Assembly (NCBI RefSeq): GCF_001704415.2
Contig: NC_030836.1
Span: forward strand, 21,984,001 to 22,048,000
DNA length: 64,000 nt
Source of the DNA: Capra hircus
Taxonomy: Eukaryota; Chordata; Mammalia; Artiodactyla; Bovidae
Reading direction: 5' to 3'
Positions 57,176-64,000 of the stretch are shown piece by piece. Positions within the stretch are counted from its first letter, which is position 1; each line of letters opens with the position of its first letter. The translations under genes were made by a program, and so were the position numbers. The notes beneath the pieces are model-generated. The model ran no database searches, was not told the DNA's origin, and saw only the letters and a list, made by a program, of their open reading frames with translations.

Positions 57176-57507
57176 CAGTTCAGTTCAGTTCAGTCGCTCA
57201 GTTGTGTCTGACTCTTTGCGACCCCATGGCAGCACGCCAGGCCTCCCTGTCCATTACCAACTCCTGGAGCCTACTCAAACTCATGTCCAGCATGTCGGTG
57301 ATGCCATCCAACCATCTCATCCTCTGTCATCCCCTTCTCCTCCTGCCTTCAAACTTTCCCACAGCACCAGGGTGTTTTCCAATGAGTTGGTTCTTCACAC
57401 CAGGTGGCCAAAGTATTGGAGTTTCAGCTTCAGCATCAGTCCTTCCAGTGAATATTCAGGACTGAATTCATTTAGGATTGACTGGTTGGATTTCCATGCA
57501 GTCCCTT
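57176..57507 (-). mobile_element. BovB 3' end, older lineage
   Basis: Reverse complement of the last ~330 bases of BovB with the diagnostic GAATATTCAGGACTGAATTC stretch. No clear long target duplication. Confidence 0.92.
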
Positions 57508-57715
57508 CAATAATGCAAGATGTACCATGTTGATCTAGAGCTGAAGTTGTAATTACAAAAAACACCAAATCAAATCCACAAACTTGGAGCTAAAAGGGAC
57601 TTAAACTACACCTTGTCTCAACTGCTCATTTCTAAATTGGAAAAGAGAGCACTGTTGAGATGGAGGCCCTTTTCAGCAAAACCATAGATGTTTGTCTGTT
57701 AGTAGTGCTGATGCT

Positions 57716-57999
57716 CGGAGAAGGCAATGCCACCCCACTCCAGTACTCTTGCCTGGAAAATCCCATGGACGGAGGAGTCTGGTAGGCTGCAGTCTGTGGG
57801 GTCGCTAAGAGTCGGACATGACTGAGTGACTTCATTTTCACTTTTCACTTTCATGCATTGGAGAAGGAAATGGCAACCCACTCCAGTGTTCTTGCCTGGA
57901 GAATCCCAGGGACAGGGGAGCCTGGTGGGCTGCCATCTATGGGGTCGCACAGAGTCAGACACGACTGAAGCGACTTAGCAGCAGCAGCAGCAGCAGCGT
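57716..57999 (+). mobile_element. BOV-A2 SINE
   Basis: Two monomers, linker and (CAG)n tail. TGATGCT at 57709-57715 and TGACGCT at 58000-58006 are the likely target duplication. Confidence 0.95.
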
Positions 58000-58006
58000 T
58001 GACGCT

Positions 58007-58449
58007 AGCCAGGTGTGGGACTTTAGGCACTACCATCAGTGAGCTTCACTAATCTCCTTTGTAAAACTAGGATGATAATTCTTTATAGAATTTTTGTGAG
58101 GATTAAATAAATGAATAGTTAGAAAAGTAGTTTTTAAAATGTGAAATACTATCTATTCATATAAGTAAATATGAGTACACAATATACTAATATATAAAAG
58201 CAATATACATATTGTTGTTTTTCATTATTCAAAGAAAAACACCCAGATAAATTTAAGCACTATGTAGAGCTCTTACTTTCAAGCAAGGAAGCTCAATTTT
58301 TAGAAGAGCTGACTTCACAGAAAATGAAGCAGAGCAGGAACCTAATGGGCCTTACCCGATCCCCCCAGCACCCCCACCCATGTCCTCTGCCTGCTTTTAG
58401 TCTGTGGAAGCTTTAGTTAAAGAATACGTTTAATCAGAGTAGTGAAGTG
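58007..58449. other. Unique sequence
   Basis: Nothing recognised. Confidence 0.35.
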
Positions 58450-58455
58450 AAAACA

Positions 58456-58960
58456 TGCAAAAGCAAAGGAAAACAGTCAAAGGGGACCAAATAACAATAA
58501 TGCACTCATTAAGCATAGCAAGGACCTTTAGGTCTTTCTCAAGGGCTATAGATAATATTCTGAGCCACACCCTGTGACTGAAACCCCAGGTGGAGGAGTT
58601 ACCTACAGGATGGCCAGACTGTACCCAGGAAATGAGCTGCCACAATTCTGAGAAGTGGCCACAAAGAAATGGTAACAAATCAACCCTGGAACTGAAGATT
58701 AACTGCACCTAAAACAATCAAGATGACCAATTAGAAGGTAACTGTTACAACTGACTGTCCTATTTCTGCATGTATCTCCCTCTTTCTGTCTATAAAAGTT
58801 CTTTCCCCATTGGTTGCCAGTGGGGGTGTCGGCCTTTGGACAGACATCTGACCTCCCCTCCAGTTGTGGCATCTGAAATAAACTTCCCTTTGCACCAAAC
58901 CAGCCTGTTTATTGCCTTTTGAGTGGCAGGCAGCCGGACCCCACTCTCCTTTTGGTAACA
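58456..58960 (+). mobile_element. Solo LTR of an endogenous retrovirus, TSD AAAACA
   Basis: A 505-bp LTR beginning TG and ending CA, with TATAAAAG at 58791-58798 and the polyadenylation signal AATAAA at 58877-58882, then a U5 with GAGTGGCAGGCAGCCGGACC. AAAACA is repeated exactly at 58450-58455 and 58961-58966. The U5 style resembles class I (gamma-like) elements, but a 6-bp duplication is more usual for class II, so the class is left open. No internal genes are present. Confidence 0.85.
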
Positions 58961-58966
58961 AAAACA

Positions 58967-59530
58967 GCCAGCATTTAAAGCAAGTTTATAAGCAAGTTTA
59001 TGTTGTAAATTGATAAGAATCAGCATTGCAGTAGTGAAAAGCCTCTGCTCTGTTTGGAAATGTACTAAAATTTCATCTGTTTTAGTGCTAATTGGCAGAC
59101 TATGGGTCACTTTTAAATTATGTTATCAATGGTCTGTTATGCTCAGTGCATCTTCTATTATCACAGCAAAAATTTGTCAGAGAGAACAAACAGAATACGA
59201 GACAAGTTCATTGTGATGAAGATGGCATGGAAAGTCCAACTTGGGAGAGGTGGACAAGGAGCCTCAGGGAGTTTCGCCCTCACCCCATCACTCCCACATT
59301 TGTCCTTCTCCCTTAAACTATATAATGTTATTTATTTTTAGCATTTATACCCATTTGATATATATTTACATACTTTTTTTTTGTCTGTATCCTCCAAAGA
59401 AATGTAAGCATCATGAGAAAGTAAAAGATACTAAAGAAGAGTTTCTGGACATTGTAGGCAGTGGATAATCATTTACTGAATGAACATCAAAAGTCAGAAG
59501 ATGGGAGAAATTGAGTTTTTAGATATAAGC
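58967..59530. other. Unique sequence
   Basis: Nothing recognised. Overlapping short plus-strand frames lack support. Confidence 0.35.
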
Positions 59531-59541
59531 ACCAATCATTT

Positions 59542-62480
59542 GAATGGTTTGCCTCGGAGACGAACAGAGATCATTCTGTCGTTTTTGAGATTGCATCCAA
59601 GTACTGCGTTTCGGACTCTTTTGTTGACCATAATAGCTACTCCATTTCTTCTGGGGGATTCCTGCCTGCAGTAGTAGATGTAATGGTCATCTGAGTTAAA
59701 TTCACCCATTCCAGTCCATTTTAGTTCGCTGATTCCTAGAATGTCGATGTTCACCCTTGCCATCTCTTGTTTGACCACTTCCAATTTGCCTTGATTCATG
59801 GACCTGACATTCCAGGTTCCTACGTAATATTGCTCTTTAGCATTCATGGTCAACAAAAGAGTCTGAAATGCAGTACTTGGATGCAATCTCAAAAACGACA
59901 GAATGATCTCTGTTCGTCTCCAAGGCAAACCATTCAATATCACAGTTATCCAAGTCTATGCCCCAACCAGTAACGCTGAAGAAACTGAAGTTGAACGGTT
60001 TTATGAAGACCAACAAGATCTTTTAGAACTAACACCCAAGAAAGATGTCCTTTTCATTATAGGGGACTGGAATGCAAAAGTAGGAAGTCAAGAAACACCT
60101 GGAGTAACAGGCAAATTTGGCCTTGGAATGTGGAATGAAGCAGGGCAAAGACTAATAGAGTTTTGCCAAGAAAATGCACTGGTCATAGCAAACACCCTCT
60201 TCCAACAACACAACAGAAGACTCTACACATGGACATCACCAGATGGTCAACACCGAAATCAGATAGATTATATTCTATGCAGCCAAAAATGGAGAAGCTC
60301 TATACAGTCAACAAAAACAAGAATGGGAGCTGACTGTGGCTCAGATCATGAACTCCTTTTTGCCAAATTCAGACTTAAATTGAAGAAAGTAGGGAAAACC
60401 GCTAGACCATTCAGGTATGACCTAAATCACATCCCTTATGATTATACAGTGGAAGTGAGAAATAGATTGAAGGGCCTAGATCTGATAGATAGAGTGCCTG
60501 ACGAACTATGGAATGAAGTTCGTGACATTGTACAGGAGACAGGGATCAAGACCATCCCCATAGAAAAGAAATGCAAAAAAGCAAAATGGCCATGTGGGGA
60601 GGCCTTACAAATAGCTGTGAAAAGAAGAGAGGTGAAAAGCAAGGGAGAAAAAGAAAGATATAAGCATCTGAATGCAGAGTTCCAAAGAATAGCAAGAAGA
60701 GATAAGAAAGCCTTCTTCAGCAATCAATGCAAAGAAATAGAGGAAAACAACAGAATGGGAAAGACTAGAGATCTCTTCAAGAAAATTAGAGATACCAAGG
60801 GAACATTTCATGCAAAGATGGGAACAATAAAGGACAGAAATGGTCTGGACCTAACAGAAGCAGAAGATATTAAGAAGAGGTGGCAGGAATACACAGAAGA
60901 ACTGTACAAAAAAGATCTTCATGACCCGGATAATGATGATGATGTGATCACTAATCTAGAGCCAGACATCTTGGAATGTGAAGTCAAGTGGGCCTTAGAA
61001 AGCATCACTATGAACAAAGCTAGTGGAGGTGATGGAATTCCATTGGAGCTATTTCAAATCCTGAAAGATGATGCTGTTAAAGGGCTGCACTCAATATGCC
61101 AGCAAGTTTGGAAAACTCAGCAGTGGCCACAGAATTGGAAAAGGTCAGTTTTCATTCCAATCCCAAAGAAAGGCAATGCCAAAGAATGTTCAAACTACTG
61201 CATGATTGCACTCATCTCACATGCTAGTAAAGTAATGTTCAAAATTCTCCAAGCCAGACTTCAGCAATACGTGAACCGTGAACTCCCTGATGTTCAAGCT
61301 GGTTTTAGAAAAGGCAGAGGAACCAGAGATCAAATTGCCAATATCTGCTGGATCATGGAAAAAGCAACAGAATTCCAGAGAAACATCTATTTCTGCTTTA
61401 TTGACTATGCCAAAAGCCTTTGACTGTGTGGATCACAATAAACTCTGGAAAATTCTGAGAGAGATGGGAATACCAGACCACCTGACCTGCCTCTTGAGAA
61501 ATCTGTATGCAGGTCAGGAAGCAACAGTTAGAACTGGACATGGAACAACAGACTGGTTCCAAATAGGAAAAGGAGTATGTCAAGGCTGTACATTGTCATC
61601 CTGCTTATTTAACTTCTATGCAGAGTACATCATGAGAAACGCTGGACTGGAAGAAACACAAGCTGGAATCAAGGTTTCCAGGAGAATATCAATAACCTCA
61701 GATACGCAGATGACACCACTCTGATGGCAGAAGGTGAAGAGGAGCTAAAAAGCCTCTTGATGAAAGTGAAACAGGAGAGTGAAAAAGTTGGCTTAAAGCT
61801 CAACATTCAGAAAACGAAGATCATGGCATCTGGTCCCATCACTTCATGGGAAATAGATGGGGAAACAGTGGAAACAGTGTCAGACTTTATTTTTTTGGGC
61901 TTCAAAATCACTGTAGATGGTGACTGCAGCCATGAAATTAAAAGACGCTTACTCCTTGGAAGAAAAGTTATGACCAACATAGATAACATATTCAAAAGCA
62001 GGGACATGACTTTACCAACAAAGGTCCGCCTAGTCGAGGCTATGGTTTTTCCTGTGGTCATGTATGGATGTGAGAGTTGGACTGTGAAGAAGGATGAGCA
62101 CCAAAGAATTGATGCTTTGGAACTGTGGTTTTGGAGAAGACTCTTGAGAGTCCCTTGGACTGCAAGGAGATCCAACCAGTCCATTCTGAAGGAGATCAAC
62201 CCTGGGATTTCTTTGGAAGGAACAATGCTAAAGCTGAAGCTCCAGTACTTTGGCCACCTCATGTGAAAAGTTGACTCACTGAAAAAGACTCTGATGCTGG
62301 GAGGGATTGGGGGCAGGAGGAAAAGGGGACGACAGAGGATGAGATGGCTGGATGGCATCAATGACTCGATGGATATGAGTCTAAGTGAACTCCGGGAGTT
62401 GGTGATGGACAGGGAGGCCTGGCATGCTGCGATTCATGGGGTCGCAGAGTCAGACACGACTGAGTGACTGAACTGAACTG
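59542..62480 (+). mobile_element. BovB LINE with 5' inversion (twin priming), 11-bp TSD
   Basis: 59542 to about 59842 is the reverse complement of the BovB endonuclease start (GTWNVRSM on the minus strand). From about 59843 the element continues in sense to the (CTGAA)n terminus. About 90 bases are present in both parts (59542-59631 and 59845-59935) in opposite orientation. ACCAATCATTT is repeated exactly at 59531-59541 and 62481-62491, which proves a single insertion. Confidence 0.96.
59903..62266 (+). pseudogene. BovB endonuclease/reverse transcriptase, least-damaged copy
   Basis: A 506-codon frame (59903-61423) lacks the first endonuclease part. It carries GDWNAKV at 54-60, IDYIL at 121-125, SDHELL at 147-152, KASGGDG at 372-378, FIPIPKKGN at 417-425 and QAGFRKGRGTRDQ at 465-477. 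It breaks at FIDYAKSL, where there is one A too many at 61412-61415 compared with the copy at 50236. The next segment goes out of frame near 61685 through loss of one base. The last one, with YADD near 61700 and a frame 61724-62266, ends at a TGA that reads CGA in other copies. EN nicks target DNA and RT copies the RNA in this family; this copy cannot make the protein. Confidence 0.9.
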
Positions 62481-62491
62481 ACCAATCATTT

Positions 62492-62868
62492 AAACTCTTT
62501 TTTTTTTTTTTTTGAAATTCCAAACACATTCTCTACTTTCTGAGTTTTTGCTCTTTCTGAAACTGCACAACTCAGATGGCACTTGAACCCAGCTACAATC
62601 CAGATTGGGTCTTGAACTCACAGCCTGTGACTCCAATTTACTGTCTTTTAATTGAAATCTTGCACACCTGGTCCCAGGACTTAATGAAGCTCAGGTTCTT
62701 TAGGTCTCAGCACAGAACGAATTCAGCAAGAGACAATGTGATAGTGGATTACCAGGTGGATTTGTTTAGATAGACACACATTCTATTAGACAGAATGAAG
62801 TCAGTTTCAAAAGGTAAGAGTGGCTCTGGGAGAAATGCACTGCACACAGAGTGTGGGCCACTTCAGAA
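62492..62868. other. Unassigned sequence, possibly LTR-like
   Basis: After a poly-T run (62499-62515), phrases such as AGACACACATTCTATTAGAC and GAGTGTGGGCCACTTCAGAA recall an antisense ruminant ERV LTR. The match is from memory and weak. It may continue beyond the BOV-A insertion to about 63270. Confidence 0.3.
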
Positions 62869-63040
62869 GGCTGCTGCTGCTGCTGCTGCTAAGTCGCTTC
62901 AGTCATGTCTGACTCTGTGTGACCCCATAGACGGCAGCTCACCAGGCTCCCCTGTCCCTGGGATTCTGCAGGCAAGCACACTGGAGTGGGTTGCCATTTC
63001 CTTCTCCAATGCATGAAGGTGAAGTCACTCAATTGTGTCC
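62869..63040 (-). mobile_element. BOV-A SINE, truncated after the first monomer
   Basis: (CTG)n tail, one monomer and the beginning of the second (GTGAAGTCACTCAATTGTGT). It stops abruptly. Confidence 0.9.
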
Positions 63041-63397
63041 CAAATCCTTCCCCTACTCCTTGGAAATGTAAAAAGCCAACTGCTAATTTTACAAGCCTAT
63101 TATGCTGTCTTTGTCAAGGACTTGAGAATCATCTCTTTGAAATATAATTCTGAAGAAAGGCTGGACCCCTATCACCCAGTCTCTGGTGGGCTGAGACTAT
63201 CTGCAGCTGGCCTCTTGCTGCAAATTGTGAAACTACCTCCTGTCCTTAAAGTATAAGAAAATTTCCATTTCCTTTGAATTTGGCTGCTTAGCAAACACAG
63301 ATGGTTTACTCTTTCCACCCCAGATCTTAAATCCTCTCCAATTGTTTTTCTCAAAGGAGCTGGGTATTCAGATTTGGTCTCTGGTCTCTCCCCCATT
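63041..63397. other. Unique or LTR-like sequence
   Basis: No gene recognised; possibly the rest of the LTR-like region. Confidence 0.3.
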
Positions 63398-63578
63398 GGG
63401 CTTCCCAGGTGGCTCAGTGGTAAAGAACCCACCTGCCAACTGGGAGACATGGGTTGGGAAGATCCCCTGGAGAAGGAAATGACAACCCACTCTAGTATTC
63501 TTGTCTGGGATCATGGTGGGCTACAGTCCATGATGTCACAAAGAGTTGGACACGACTTTCACTAAACAGCAGTAGCAG
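63398..63578 (+). mobile_element. Bov-tA SINE with deletions
   Basis: Head with the GTTCGATCCCTGG part missing (GACATGGGTTGGGAAGATCC), shortened body (TGTCTGGGATCATGGTGGGC) and an end in CAGCAGTAGCAG. Confidence 0.88.
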
Positions 63579-63591
63579 TTCCCCCCTGTTG

Positions 63592-63870
63592 TGGGTGAAA
63601 GTGAAAGTTGCTCAGTTGTGTCCAACTCTTTGTAATTATTATACAGTCCATCGAATTCTCCAGGCCAGAATACTGGAGTGGGTCCCAACCCAGGGATTGA
63701 ACCCAGGTCTCCTGCACTGCAGGCAGATTCTTTACCAGCTGAGCCACAAGGGAAGCCCAAGAATACTGGAATGGGTAGCTGATCCCTTCTCCAGCAGATC
63801 TTGCCCACCCAGGAATTGTACCAGGGTCTCCTTCATTGCAGGTGAATTCTTTACCAGCTGAGCTAAGTCT
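63592..63870 (-). mobile_element. Bov-tA SINE with duplicated tRNA head
   Basis: Reverse complement: short Bov-A body, then two heads (GAGCCACAAGGGAAGCCCAA joining them, and GAGCTAAGTC at the outer end). Confidence 0.9.
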
Positions 63871-64000
63871 GTGGTGGGTAATGGTATTGAAATCAATTTC
63901 TCTCTGCTCATCTTGTCAAGTGTGATTTTTCTTTAAGACACCTCTTTTCTATACTTGCTCTCAAAATCAGAACTCATTTAAATGCTCTGTGTAGATCCCA

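Noticed and set aside
62520..63270. Second minus-strand LTR around the BOV-A at 62869
   Set aside because: Only a few remembered phrases match and I could not find TG/CA ends or a target duplication; kept as unassigned.

Overview
The window is nuclear DNA of a ruminant, very probably a bovid (cattle, sheep or goat type). It is packed with BovB (RTE-class) LINEs, Bov-tA SINEs, BOV-A2 SINEs ending in (CAG)n and CHR-type SINEs, a combination typical of Pecora. There are no bacterial-style genes, operons or CRISPR arrays. Most open frames are decayed retrotransposon sequence.

Genes. The clearest host gene is a minus-strand first coding exon in a CpG island at about 15.2-16.3 kb. It runs from an ATG that directly follows an in-frame stop to a consensus splice donor and encodes 238 residues. 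I do not recognise the protein. A 44-bp segment at 5765-5808 has good splice sites and the right phase to continue it, and a weaker 48-bp candidate lies at 1931-1978. Two further minus-strand segments, at 46620-46669 and 53955-54028, also look like exons, but nothing ties them to a named gene.

Layout. 0-9 kb: the 5' end of a BovB with a GC-rich tandem-repeat leader, a 5'-inverted L1, and a 5'-truncated BovB placed in front of an old L2. 9-15 kb: Bov-tA and BOV-A SINEs, including three successive insertions at nearly one target site (11.36-12.17 kb), and an L1 3' end. 15-18 kb: the CpG-island exon and a probable minus-strand LTR with 30-bp tandem repeats. 18-28 kb: mostly unique sequence with old MIR/L2 pieces, and a 132-137 bp inverted duplication of about 97% identity at 22.1-22.8 kb. 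28-45 kb: BovB, CHR and BOV-A insertions, including a trimeric BOV-A and a 2.8-kb minus-strand BovB. 45-53 kb: two BOV-A2 copies and a long L2 split by two BovB insertions. 53-64 kb: SINEs, a complete solo LTR with TSD (58.46-58.96 kb) and a twin-primed BovB with 11-bp target-site duplications (59.54-62.48 kb).

Twelve BovB segments add up to about 15.5 kb, roughly a quarter of the window. Many insertions keep target-site duplications that I could read directly, which fixes their boundaries and nesting order. I found no novel multi-gene system. The observations most worth following up are the unrecognised gene, the near-identical inverted duplication, the site-reuse cluster, the trimeric SINE, and the reading frame upstream of the BovB endonuclease. 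Family names come from recognising consensus patterns, not from a database search.
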